Assembly (NCBI GenBank): GCA_947632605.1
Contig: CANRPX010000002.1
Location: forward strand, 117,816 to 181,815
DNA: 64,000 bases
Origin: an uncultured Clostridia bacterium
GTDB taxonomy: Bacteria; Bacillota; Clostridia; TANB77; CAG-508
Direction: 5' to 3'
Positions within the stretch are counted from its first letter, which is position 1, and every line of letters starts with the position of its first letter. Below the pieces are notes generated by a model. It had not been told where the DNA came from. It did no database searches and saw only the letters and a program-made list of their open reading frames with translations. Of the stretch, positions 35,812 through 44,459 are shown one piece after another. A program made the position numbers and the translations under genes.

Positions 35812-36393
35812 ATGGATATAAAGAAAAAAACTAAAATATTAATTATTGCTTTGGCAGTTTTGTTTGTAATTTTATTAGCATTAATAATTATTTTGAAAAC
35901 TTTTTTTGTAGAGCCTGAAATTGTAGATGATTTAGGAAATTATGAAGTTGAGATTACAGAATATTCAGTAGATACAGAAAACTTTGATGAATTACTAGCA
36001 AATCTTCCAATAAAAAGTATTACAATGAGAGATAGAATTCAGAATTTAGCAATAGATGTTTTAAAAGAAATGTATAATGATTTAAAGAATAGTTTTGATT
36101 CAGAAATTGAAGAATATTATAATTCAAATGAAGCTACAATAAATTCTTTATTTTATAATTGTGATGTAAATAATTTTAAAAGAATTGTAAAAAGTATTTT
36201 AAAGATGAATGAAAAAGAAATAAAATATACAGCAAGTGAATTTAAAGTAGATACTTTAAAAATAGAAGATAAAACAATAACTTTTAAAATGAATATTACA
36301 TATAATAATGAGTATACTTACCATTTTATTGTACACATTGATTATTCAGGAAATGAAATACTACTTCAAGACATAAAATTTGAATTCGAATAA
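35812..36393 (+). CDS. S5: small single-span membrane protein of the hydrolase array
   Basis: 193 aa. Basic start DIKKKTK and hydrophobic helix at about 8-29. It is the most divergent member: the YxGxxxxxxIxxS part is blurred, but IEEYYNSNEATI followed by VNNFKRIVKSI keeps the family pattern. GAGAGG (35800-35805) precedes the ATG. A terminator follows, closing the array. Confidence 0.78.
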   Translation: MDIKKKTKILIIALAVLFVILLALIIILKTFFVEPEIVDDLGNYEVEITEYSVDTENFDELLANLPIKSITMRDRIQNLAIDVLKEMYNDLKNSFDSEIEEYYNSNEATINSLFYNCDVNNFKRIVKSILKMNEKEIKYTASEFKVDTLKIEDKTITFKMNITYNNEYTYHFIVHIDYSGNEILLQDIKFEFE

Positions 36394-36403
36394 AAATAAA
36401 AGT

Positions 36404-36440
36404 AAAAACTAGTTGAATTTTATATTCAACTAGTTTTTTT
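36404..36440 (+). terminator. Intrinsic terminator at the end of the hydrolase array
   Basis: AAAACTAGTTGAA and TTCAACTAGTTTT form a perfect stem around a TTTTATA loop, followed by T residues. Confidence 0.88.
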
Positions 36441-36526
36441 AAATTTATAAATATAAATATTAAAAAACTGTGATTAAAATTACATAAAATTTGGAAAAAT
36501 GTAATTAGAATTTAACGCAAGTAGTA

Positions 36527-36555
36527 TTGATTTTTTAAAAGTTTATTGATATGAT
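36527..36555 (+). promoter_or_regulatory. Promoter of the ftsEX operon
   Basis: TTGATT (36527-36532) and TATGAT (36550-36555) have 17 bp spacing. The leader of about 45 nt contains only the AAAGGA ribosome-binding site. Confidence 0.55.
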
Positions 36556-36605
36556 ATATTGGTAAAAAAAGTATTTGGGGAAATGCGCGAAAGAAAGGAT
36601 ATTAA

Positions 36606-37292
36606 ATGATAGAATTTAAAAATGTAAGTAAAATATATGATACAGGAACAGAAGCTGTTCATAATGCAACTTTCAGCATTGATAAAGGAGAATTTGCATT
36701 TTTAGTAGGAACTTCTGGATCTGGTAAATCAACATTAATAAAATTAATATTAAAAGAAGAAGAGGCTACGAAGGGAAACATAATAATAAATGGAAAAGAT
36801 ATAACTTTCTTAAAAGCAAAAAGAGTACCATTTTTGCGTAGAAGTATGGGAGTTGTTTTCCAAGATTTTAGGCTTCTTCCAGATAAAACTGTTTATGAAA
36901 ATGTAGCTTTTGCTATGTATATAGTAAAAGCCACACCAAAACATATTAGAAGACAAGTACCAATGGTATTATCTTTAGTAGGACTAAGTGATAAAGCAAA
37001 ATGTTATCCACATGAATTATCAGGTGGTGAGCAACAAAGAGTTGCATTAGCAAGAGCTTTAGTTAATAATCCATCTATGATTATTGCAGATGAGCCTACT
37101 GGAAACTTAGATCCAGAAACAGCTTGGGATATAATGAATTTACTTAATGAGATTAATGCTAGAGGAACAACAGTTGTAATGGCAACTCATGCTAAAGATA
37201 TAGTAAATAGAATGAAAAAAAGGGTTATACAAATAGATAAAGGTATAATCATAAGAGATGATAAAAAAGGTGGTTATAATAGTGAGGTATAA
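36606..37292 (+). CDS. ftsE: Cell-division ABC transporter ATP-binding protein FtsE
   Basis: 228 aa. It shows Walker A GTSGSGKST (about 36-44), Q-loop VVFQDFRLLPD, signature LSGGEQQRVALARAL, Walker B MIIADEPT and switch histidine MATHAKD. The sequence and the adjacent FtsX identify it as FtsE, the ATPase that, with FtsX, drives extracellular peptidoglycan hydrolases at the septum. AAAGGA precedes the ATG. Its end overlaps the start of ftsX by 11 bp, indicating translational coupling. Confidence 0.95.
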   Translation: MIEFKNVSKIYDTGTEAVHNATFSIDKGEFAFLVGTSGSGKSTLIKLILKEEEATKGNIIINGKDITFLKAKRVPFLRRSMGVVFQDFRLLPDKTVYENVAFAMYIVKATPKHIRRQVPMVLSLVGLSDKAKCYPHELSGGEQQRVALARALVNNPSMIIADEPTGNLDPETAWDIMNLLNEINARGTTVVMATHAKDIVNRMKKRVIQIDKGIIIRDDKKGGYNSEV

Positions 37293-38256
37293 TGGGTTAT
37301 CCTATGCAATAGGAGAAGGTTTTAGAAATGTTTTTAAAAACACAAAATCAACAGTAATATCAGTTATAACAATGATTTGTACAATGTTTCTTTTTGGTGT
37401 TTTCTTTGCTATTGGTGTTAATATAAATTCAGTTTTAGAACAAGTTCAAATGAAACAAGGTATGGAAGTTTTTATTTGGGATGAAACTACTGATGAACAA
37501 AAACAAGAATTTGAAAAAGAAATAAAATCATTAGATGGTGTTAATACTGTTGTATATAAGAATAAACAACAAGCTTTAGATTCTATGAAAGAGCAAATGA
37601 AAGATAGTCAAGAATTATTAACAGCTTATGAAGGAGAAAATAATATTTTTCCAGCATCTTTTGTTGTTACTTTAACAGACCTAGAAAAATCTAAAGAAAT
37701 AGAAGAAGAAGTACAAAGAATAGGTGCAAAAATTGCAACAGATGGAAGAAGTGATGAAGTAGATTTAGGAATTGAAGAATCTACTGAGCATGATTCAATT
37801 GTTAAAAATATTACAAGTAGAGATAGTACAATAGAAACATTAATAAAGATAGTTAAAGGTGTAAGAATAACAATAGGAGTTATTTTTGCAGTACTTTTAG
37901 TAATTTCTATAACTATTATTTCTAATACTATTAGACTTACAGTTCATGCTAGAAGAAAAGAAATTTCTATTATGAAATATGTAGGTGCAACAAATGGATT
38001 TATTAGATGGCCATTTATTATAGAAGGTATAATAATTGGTATAATAGCTGCTATTATTACTCTTTTAATAGTAGGAATATTATATGATGTTGTTATACAA
38101 AATATTGAGGCATCAAATGTTTTACAAAAAATGGGAGTAACTTTACTTACATTTTTAGAAATTGCAAAACCAATTACAATTGTATATGCAGTTTTAGGAA
38201 TAGGAATAGGAATTATAGGAAGTTCAGTATCAATGAAAAAATACTTGGAGGTATAG
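37282..38256 (+). CDS. ftsX: Cell-division membrane protein FtsX
   Basis: 324 aa from the GTG at 37282. I chose this over the ATG 24 bp upstream because GGTGG (37269-37273) is well placed and the resulting start, RYNGLSYAIGEGFRNVFKN, is the typical FtsX opening. The topology is as expected: one membrane helix (about 22-44), a large extracellular domain (about 45-200) that in this family contacts coiled-coil hydrolases, then three helices in the FtsX/MacB-type C-terminal part with RRKEISIMKYVGATNGFIRWPF. It relays ATP hydrolysis by FtsE to wall hydrolases outside the membrane. The next two genes encode probable targets. Confidence 0.93.
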   Translation: MRYNGLSYAIGEGFRNVFKNTKSTVISVITMICTMFLFGVFFAIGVNINSVLEQVQMKQGMEVFIWDETTDEQKQEFEKEIKSLDGVNTVVYKNKQQALDSMKEQMKDSQELLTAYEGENNIFPASFVVTLTDLEKSKEIEEEVQRIGAKIATDGRSDEVDLGIEESTEHDSIVKNITSRDSTIETLIKIVKGVRITIGVIFAVLLVISITIISNTIRLTVHARRKEISIMKYVGATNGFIRWPFIIEGIIIGIIAAIITLLIVGILYDVVIQNIEASNVLQKMGVTLLTFLEIAKPITIVYAVLGIGIGIIGSSVSMKKYLEV

Positions 38257-38265
38257 AGTAGACAA

Positions 38266-39618
38266 GTGAAACGTTTTATTAAAATTAATTTAATAATTTT
38301 AGTAATATTTTGTTTGTCATGTAATTTCATTTTAATTAAAACAAATGCTACATCAGAAGAAATTCAAAATGAAAATACAGAAAATCAGGAGGAAAAGAAA
38401 GAAGAAAAAACATTAGATGATTTACAAATAGAAAAATCAGAATTAGAATCAAATTTAGAAGAATCTAATAATAGAATTCAATTTATAACAGATGAATTAA
38501 CAACTACTGTTGCTGAAATATCAGAAATAAATCAAAAGATTTATGATAAACAAATGGAAATAGAAACTTTGCAAGCACAAGAAGTTAATTTAATAACATA
38601 TATAGATGCTGCTGAAAAAGAACTTGAAAAATCAAATGATAGATATAATAATCAAAAAGATTTATTAGAAAAACGATTAGTAGCAATGTATGAAATAGGA
38701 GAAGTATCTTATTTGGATTTGCTATTAAATTCTAAAAGCATTATGGAATTTGTATCTAATTATTTTTTAATAGAAGAGATTTCAAAAGCAGATAATGATT
38801 TATTACAAACAGCAGCTGCTGAAAAAAAATACAATAAAAAATTAACAGAAAGTTTAGAAACAAAGAAATTAGTATTAGAAGCTTCAAGACAAACGATAGA
38901 AAAAAATAATATTTCTCTTGAGAATATGGCTGTTATAAAAAATAGTAAATTACAACAACTATCACAAGAAGAAATTGAGATGCAGCAAAAAGTTGAACAA
39001 TATCAAAAAGAAATTGCAGATATAGAAACAGAAATTAGATTACTAGCACTAGCAAATGTTAGTCAACAATATGTTGGTGGAACTATGGCTTGGCCTGTAC
39101 CAGGATACACTAGAATAACATCACAATTTGGAATGAGAACACATCCAATAACTGGTGTATATAAACTTCATACAGGTGTTGATATAGGAGCTCCAATGGG
39201 TGCAACTTTTATTGCAGCAAATGATGGAATTGTAACTTATGCTGGTTGGAATAATGCTTATGGAAATATGGTTATAATAGACCATGGAGGAGGAATAACT
39301 ACTTTATATGGACATGGTTCAGAAATATTAGTACAAGTTGGACAAACTGTATATCAAGGAACACCTGTATTAAAAGTTGGATCAACAGGTTATTCAACAG
39401 GACCACATGCTCATTTTGAAGTTAGAATAAATGGTGAATATGTTCAGCCTTTAGATTATATAACATCTTATGCAAACAACAATAATAATCAAACAGAACA
39501 AATTAATGCAAAAACAGAAAATAACAATACAGTTAATAATATAGCAGAAAATGAAAATACAACAATAGTTGAAGTTGATACAAAAGAAAATAAAGAAGAA
39601 ACAGAAGAAGAAATTTAA
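38266..39618 (+). CDS. Coiled-coil M23 (LytM) endopeptidase, PcsB/EnvC-like
   Basis: 450 aa. An N-terminal signal or anchor segment (about 7-26) is followed by a long coiled coil (about 45-265) containing KRLVAMYEIGEVSYLDLLL, a motif shared with the next gene. A C-terminal M23 domain has all metal ligands: H302 and D306 in LHTGVDIG, and H381 and H383 in GPHAHFEV. The last 50 residues are Asn/Glu-rich and of low complexity. M23 enzymes cut peptide cross-bridges, and those with this coiled-coil layout are activated by FtsEX. The GTG start lies 9 bp after ftsX, with TTGGAGGT 13 nt before it, a rather long spacing. Confidence 0.9.
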   Translation: MKRFIKINLIILVIFCLSCNFILIKTNATSEEIQNENTENQEEKKEEKTLDDLQIEKSELESNLEESNNRIQFITDELTTTVAEISEINQKIYDKQMEIETLQAQEVNLITYIDAAEKELEKSNDRYNNQKDLLEKRLVAMYEIGEVSYLDLLLNSKSIMEFVSNYFLIEEISKADNDLLQTAAAEKKYNKKLTESLETKKLVLEASRQTIEKNNISLENMAVIKNSKLQQLSQEEIEMQQKVEQYQKEIADIETEIRLLALANVSQQYVGGTMAWPVPGYTRITSQFGMRTHPITGVYKLHTGVDIGAPMGATFIAANDGIVTYAGWNNAYGNMVIIDHGGGITTLYGHGSEILVQVGQTVYQGTPVLKVGSTGYSTGPHAHFEVRINGEYVQPLDYITSYANNNNNQTEQINAKTENNNTVNNIAENENTTIVEVDTKENKEETEEEI

Positions 39619-39659
39619 AAGAAAGAAGTTAAAAGAAAACTTACAGAGGTAAAAATAAT

Positions 39660-40832
39660 ATGAATATTAACAAAATGAAGAGAATAATATTTATAAGCAC
39701 ATTAGTCTTAATAGTTGTAATAAGTGGTATAAGTTTTACTTATGCAGCTACATCTTCGGAATTACAACAACAACAATCAGATATTGATAAAAAAATTGAT
39801 CAAACAAATTCAGAGATAGCAGGTGTAAAAACAGAAATGTCAACAGCTTTACAACAAATCAGCAAGCTAAATTCTGAAATTTCAACATATCAAACAGAAA
39901 TTAATAATTTACAAAGTCAAATTGGAAATTTGAATACTCAAATTGAAGAGAAAGAAACAAATATTCAAGAGCAACAACAAAAATTTGATTCTCAAAAAGA
40001 AGCATTGGAAAAAAGATTAGTTGCAATGTATGAAACTGGAACAACAAGTTATTTAGATGTTCTATTATCATCAGAAGGTTTAGCAGATTTTATTTCAAAA
40101 TATTATATGATAGAACAATTAGCAGAATATGATCAAGAATTATTAGATAGAATTGAAAATACAAGACAACAAATAGAATCAGAAAAAAATTCGCTAGAAA
40201 GTACAAAAAATGAAGTTCAAACATCAAAAGATGCTGTTGAAACTAAGAAGAGTGCATTATCAACATCTGTAAATCAAAAAAATCAATTAGTTTCTAATTT
40301 AAGCCAAGAAGAAAAAGAATTAGAAGAACAATTAGAGCAATTTGAAGAAGATAAAAGACAAATTCAAGCAGAACTTGCTGCAATATCTAAAAAGAATCCT
40401 GTAAAAGATGTTGTAGCTCCTAGTGCTGCTGGATACATATCACCACTTGCTGGAAAAACAAAAGCTAATATAACAACTGGTTATGGTTCATATCAAACTC
40501 GTAGTGGAAGACACACAGGAGTAGATTTTGCATGCAGTTCAGGTACTCCTATTAGAGCAGTAAAATCAGGAACTGTTGTTAAATCTTTAGCATTAAGATA
40601 TCCAAATGGTAATTATAAATCTTATGGAGAATATGTTGTTATAGACCATCATGATGGAACAATGACATTATATGCTCACATGAGTTCTAGAGCCGTTTCT
40701 GTTAATCAAACTGTATCACAAGGACAACAAATAGGTTCAGTAGGTTCTACTGGTAATTCAACAGGACCACATTTACATTTTGAAGTCTTAATTGGTGGTA
40801 CTCCAACAAATCCAGTGCCATATTTACCTTAA
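39660..40832 (+). CDS. Second coiled-coil M23 (LytM) endopeptidase, PcsB/EnvC-like
   Basis: 390 aa. Signal peptide at about 7-30 with probable cleavage near TYAATSSE, a Gln/Glu-rich coiled coil (about 35-245, again with KRLVAMYETGTTSYLDVLL) and a C-terminal M23 domain. Metal ligands are H285 and D289 in RHTGVDFA, and H371 and H373 in GPHLHFEV. It is a tandem paralog of the preceding gene without that gene's acidic tail. Position suggests that it too is controlled by FtsEX; two such targets in one operon could act at different times or sites. AGAGGT precedes the ATG. Confidence 0.9.
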   Translation: MNINKMKRIIFISTLVLIVVISGISFTYAATSSELQQQQSDIDKKIDQTNSEIAGVKTEMSTALQQISKLNSEISTYQTEINNLQSQIGNLNTQIEEKETNIQEQQQKFDSQKEALEKRLVAMYETGTTSYLDVLLSSEGLADFISKYYMIEQLAEYDQELLDRIENTRQQIESEKNSLESTKNEVQTSKDAVETKKSALSTSVNQKNQLVSNLSQEEKELEEQLEQFEEDKRQIQAELAAISKKNPVKDVVAPSAAGYISPLAGKTKANITTGYGSYQTRSGRHTGVDFACSSGTPIRAVKSGTVVKSLALRYPNGNYKSYGEYVVIDHHDGTMTLYAHMSSRAVSVNQTVSQGQQIGSVGSTGNSTGPHLHFEVLIGGTPTNPVPYLP

Positions 40833-40913
40833 TTTATACATAAAAGTTTATAGGCAAAAACTTAAAACCTAAATAAAATTAAAGGAGATTAATAGCTTAG
40901 CTAAAAGACATAA

Positions 40914-42155
40914 ATGGAAGATTTTGAAAACGAAGAGAATGAAAGAGAATTAGAGTTTGAAAAAGAAAAGAAAACTCTAAAAATAAAATTTATAGTAACT
41001 ATAATAATTGTTGCAATAATTTCAGCAGTTATTGCTTCAGAATTTACATTATATTATTACTATAAAAGTAATAACATAGAAAAAATAGAAGCATCAGAAA
41101 TATCTGATAAGAATATTGATATAATTGCAGAGAACTTAAAAGGATTTAGAAAAGCAATTGATCAATATTATATTGGAACTAATGAAATAGATGAACAAAA
41201 AGTATTAGATGAAACTATAAAAGGATATATCAATGGATTAGGTGATGAATATTCTGAATATATGACAAAACAAGAATGGGATGAATTTCAAGCAGATGCA
41301 TTGGGAAACTATGTAGGAATAGGAATTTACATGAGTGTAGATATAAATAACAATGTAGTTGTTGTTTCACCAATAAAAGACACACCTGCTGAAGAAGCAG
41401 GATTGCAACCAGGAGATATAATAGTTAGTGTAGATGATGAAAATGTTTTAGGAGTATCTTCAGACATTGTTTCTTCAAAAATAAAAGGACCAGAAGGAAC
41501 AAAAGTAAAAATAACTGTTTCAAGAGGAACAGAGTATTTAGATTTTGAAGTAGAAAGAAAAGCAATAAAAGTTTATCATGTAGAAACAGAAATGTTAGAA
41601 AATAAAATAGGTTATATTTCATTATTAACATTTGATGAAGGTTGCAGTGATGAATTTAAAGCAGGATATGAAAAATTAAAAGCTGAAGGTGCACAAAAAA
41701 TTATATTAGATTTAAGAAATAATACAGGTGGAATAGTAGATGAAGCACTTTTAATTGCTGATATGATACTTCCAAAAGATAATAAAATTTTAATAACAGT
41801 AGATTCAAAAGGAAATAAAGAAGAGAGTCTTTCTAAAGAAGAACCAATTATTAATGAAGACCTAGTTGTATTAGTAAATGAATATTCAGCTAGTGCATCA
41901 GAAATATTGGTAGGAGCTCTAAAAGATAATAATAAAGCAAAAATAGTAGGTACAAAAACCTATGGAAAAGGTGTAATTCAAAGTGTATTTATGTTAGATG
42001 ATGGAAGTGCATTAAAACTTACAGTAAATGAATACTTTACACCTAATGAAACTAAAATAAATAAAGTGGGAATTACTCCTGATTATGAAGTTGAATTAGA
42101 TAAAGAAACAGAGGAAGATGAACAACTTAATAAAGCTATCGAGATACTAAAATAA
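40914..42155 (+). CDS. C-terminal processing protease, S41 family (CtpA-like)
   Basis: 413 aa. Acidic and basic cytoplasmic head, one membrane helix (about 25-45), a tail-specific-protease cap region (DEYSEYMTKQEWDEF), a PDZ domain (about 135-215; SPIKDTPAEEAGLQPGDII) and the S41 catalytic core. The Ser/Lys dyad is S327 in EYSASASEI and K352 in TYGKG, exactly 25 residues apart as in E. coli Prc. Such proteases trim or degrade envelope proteins, including wall hydrolases, which fits the neighbours. The ATG directly follows an in-frame stop, and the nearest good ribosome-binding site (AAAGGAG) is about 25 nt upstream, so translation may be weak or use AAAGA. Confidence 0.9.
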   Translation: MEDFENEENERELEFEKEKKTLKIKFIVTIIIVAIISAVIASEFTLYYYYKSNNIEKIEASEISDKNIDIIAENLKGFRKAIDQYYIGTNEIDEQKVLDETIKGYINGLGDEYSEYMTKQEWDEFQADALGNYVGIGIYMSVDINNNVVVVSPIKDTPAEEAGLQPGDIIVSVDDENVLGVSSDIVSSKIKGPEGTKVKITVSRGTEYLDFEVERKAIKVYHVETEMLENKIGYISLLTFDEGCSDEFKAGYEKLKAEGAQKIILDLRNNTGGIVDEALLIADMILPKDNKILITVDSKGNKEESLSKEEPIINEDLVVLVNEYSASASEILVGALKDNNKAKIVGTKTYGKGVIQSVFMLDDGSALKLTVNEYFTPNETKINKVGITPDYEVELDKETEEDEQLNKAIEILK

Positions 42156-42184
42156 ATTTTAAGATTAAATATGAGGTGGTACAA

Positions 42185-44392
42185 ATGACAGATCTTAATA
42201 TTACTGAAGAAGAATTGAATGCATTAAAAACATATATAAATGAAAATTATGAAGCTATAAATCAAATGTTGATTAGTGATAGTGAAACAGATATAGCTTT
42301 ATTAAGTGAAGATGTTGAAAACAAAGTTGTTTATATATCATATTTAAGAAATTCTATAATTGATTATTTAAAAAATATAAAACTAGTTTATAGATTAATA
42401 TTAAAATATTTTTATTCTCAAGAAAAAAGAGAAAATACAATTATTTATAGAGGAACGAATTTAGCTGAAGTAGAAAGAATAAAAAACGAGTTATTTATAG
42501 ATAAATTTTTAGTAGGAACCAAAAATGAGAATGATGCAATTGACAAATATGCTTCTTTATGGAACAGACCAGCTTGTATGAATATAGCTTTAAGAAAGGA
42601 TGTCCCTTATGTTTTAGTAAAAGATGTATTAGAAGATGATAGTGATGTTGTTCTAATTTCTCCTTTTACTAAAATAGAAAACATGTTAGAAGCTAAAGAA
42701 ATAATTTCTAATACAAACTCTAAAACTGTAAAGACTTATGATGTAAAATTGCAAAAACAAGAATTAGATCCTTTAGAAGATAATGATAGATATGGTTTAT
42801 ATAATTATATTTTAGATAATTCATATTCTATTAAAAGAAAACTTGAGGAATGTATTGAACTTGAAAAAGAAAATACTTTCAATTTTGAAAATATTCGTAA
42901 ATTTGAACAATTAATAAATAAATTAGAAAATAATGATGATATTTTAGATGAGGATGATGATGCTGCTGCAATAGAACCATCAGATCTTGTTAGAATAACA
43001 AATGAACTTGAAGATTTAAAAAGACAATCAAATGAATTGTTTGAAATGAGAAAACAAAATATAGAATTTATAAATAATTGGAAAAGAAATATTGCAGTTT
43101 ATATGATTGCAGAATGTAGAGAAATAGAAAAAGATTTTGACATATTAAAACAACAACTTTCAGAACAAATTGCATTAGAAGAAAAAGAAGAGGAAGAAAA
43201 TAGAAAAATAGAAGAAAGTGAATCTAAAACTGATGAAGAACAATCTGAAGTTATTGAAGAACAAAATGAGCAGTTAAATCCTCAAGAAGAAAAAAATGAT
43301 AATATAGATGAAGTACCTTCGGGTTATGAACCAGATATTTCTACTGAAAACGTTGAAGAGGAAGAAGATACTTTAGAAAAGGAAATAGAAAGAGAACTAG
43401 AAGGCGAAGACAAAGATTCAATTACATACATAGTTAAAGATGGTTGTAGAGAAAATCTTGTAGAAACCAAAAAACTTTTAGAAAATATAAATACATTAAT
43501 TTCTAGACAACAAAATCATGCGAAAGTAGCAGGAAATATAGGAGCTTCTTATAGTGCTTTGAACAATGCTTTTGAAATGAGAAAAAGTGCAGAAAAATTA
43601 TTGGAAATGATAGAAAATATCACATTAGAAACAAAAAATATATGTGATGAGAAACAATCTAAAAAAACAATAGATGAGCTTAATAAAATTATAAGAAATA
43701 ATTTTGAAGTAAGTACATTGATGAATTATTTAAATAATCCTAAAATTGCTATAAAAAATTCTAAATTAGATAGATTTGGAGAAATGGAAGTAATTGAAGA
43801 GAATGAACTAAAAAGATGCATTGCAGAAAAAATTAGAGACATAAGAGGAGAAGCTGAACTTAAAAAATTAAAAGATGATTTAGAATATATAGAAGATAAA
43901 GGAACTTTATCAAACTTTTTAGGATTTTTTACAGGACAAAATAAATTAGATAACTTTAGATTAGAGCAGATCGAAGTTAGACAAACAGCAATAAGGAAAA
44001 CATTATCTAAAAAATTAACATTAGCACATAATTATAGTATTCATGAGCTAATGGCAGAAATAGAAATGTTTATTGAAGAAAATGAAGATGATGAATTAAT
44101 AACAGATGATGTAAAGAATTTAAAATTGATAGCAGAACAATTAAGAAAAAATTATATTATATTAGAAAGTAAAGTTAGAACAATAATAGATGAAAAAGAA
44201 GGTAAAAATTTACCAGTAAGAGATAAAAAACTTTCAAAAAGAGAATTATTAGAAATAGAAACATATAGATTTTTAAATAAATATGGTTATGATTTAAATT
44301 CATTTTATAATGAAGAAGAACCAAGATATCAAGATACAATGACAAATGAAATAAATAGAATTATAGAATATATAGACAGTTCAAATGTTTAA
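42185..44392 (+). CDS. Large coiled-coil protein with an N-terminal ADP-ribosyltransferase-like domain
   Basis: 735 aa from the ATG at 42185, preferred to the GTG 9 bp upstream because GAGGTGG (42173-42179) lies 5 nt before the ATG. Residues about 60-165 read like the ART exoenzyme fold. TIIYRGTNLAEV holds R89 as in the R-S-E class. FLVGTKNENDAIDKYA sits where the STS strand and helix would be. MNIALRKDVPYVLV and DDSDVVLISPFTKI match the last strands, with D152-x-D154 in place of the usual E-x-E. The altered STS and acidic pair make activity uncertain. The rest is soluble, charged and helical, including a long Glu-rich stretch (about 320-410). There is no signal or membrane helix. I recognise no full-length family. 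It is cotranscribed with ctpA. Confidence 0.6.
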   Translation: MTDLNITEEELNALKTYINENYEAINQMLISDSETDIALLSEDVENKVVYISYLRNSIIDYLKNIKLVYRLILKYFYSQEKRENTIIYRGTNLAEVERIKNELFIDKFLVGTKNENDAIDKYASLWNRPACMNIALRKDVPYVLVKDVLEDDSDVVLISPFTKIENMLEAKEIISNTNSKTVKTYDVKLQKQELDPLEDNDRYGLYNYILDNSYSIKRKLEECIELEKENTFNFENIRKFEQLINKLENNDDILDEDDDAAAIEPSDLVRITNELEDLKRQSNELFEMRKQNIEFINNWKRNIAVYMIAECREIEKDFDILKQQLSEQIALEEKEEEENRKIEESESKTDEEQSEVIEEQNEQLNPQEEKNDNIDEVPSGYEPDISTENVEEEEDTLEKEIERELEGEDKDSITYIVKDGCRENLVETKKLLENINTLISRQQNHAKVAGNIGASYSALNNAFEMRKSAEKLLEMIENITLETKNICDEKQSKKTIDELNKIIRNNFEVSTLMNYLNNPKIAIKNSKLDRFGEMEVIEENELKRCIAEKIRDIRGEAELKKLKDDLEYIEDKGTLSNFLGFFTGQNKLDNFRLEQIEVRQTAIRKTLSKKLTLAHNYSIHELMAEIEMFIEENEDDELITDDVKNLKLIAEQLRKNYIILESKVRTIIDEKEGKNLPVRDKKLSKRELLEIETYRFLNKYGYDLNSFYNEEEPRYQDTMTNEINRIIEYIDSSNV

Positions 44393-44459
44393 AATTTTAT
44401 GATAAACTAATAAAATATTCATATATAATTCAAAAGATAAATTTAGAAGGGATAGATTT

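Noticed and set aside
8732..36393. Integrated conjugative element (lysozyme/NlpC proteins resemble VirB1-like subunits)
   Set aside because: No relaxase, coupling protein, VirB4 ATPase, integrase or attachment repeats were seen, and the array sits between housekeeping genes. The resemblance is limited to domain types.
8732..36393. Prophage endolysin cluster
   Set aside because: Despite the GH24-like cassette, all giants have an N-terminal membrane helix and huge ectodomains, and no holin, capsid, tail or terminase genes are present.
37258..37281. ATG at 37258 as the ftsX start
   Set aside because: It has no ribosome-binding site and adds eight residues (beginning IKKVVII) before the family's normal start. 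The GTG at 37282 follows GGTGG.
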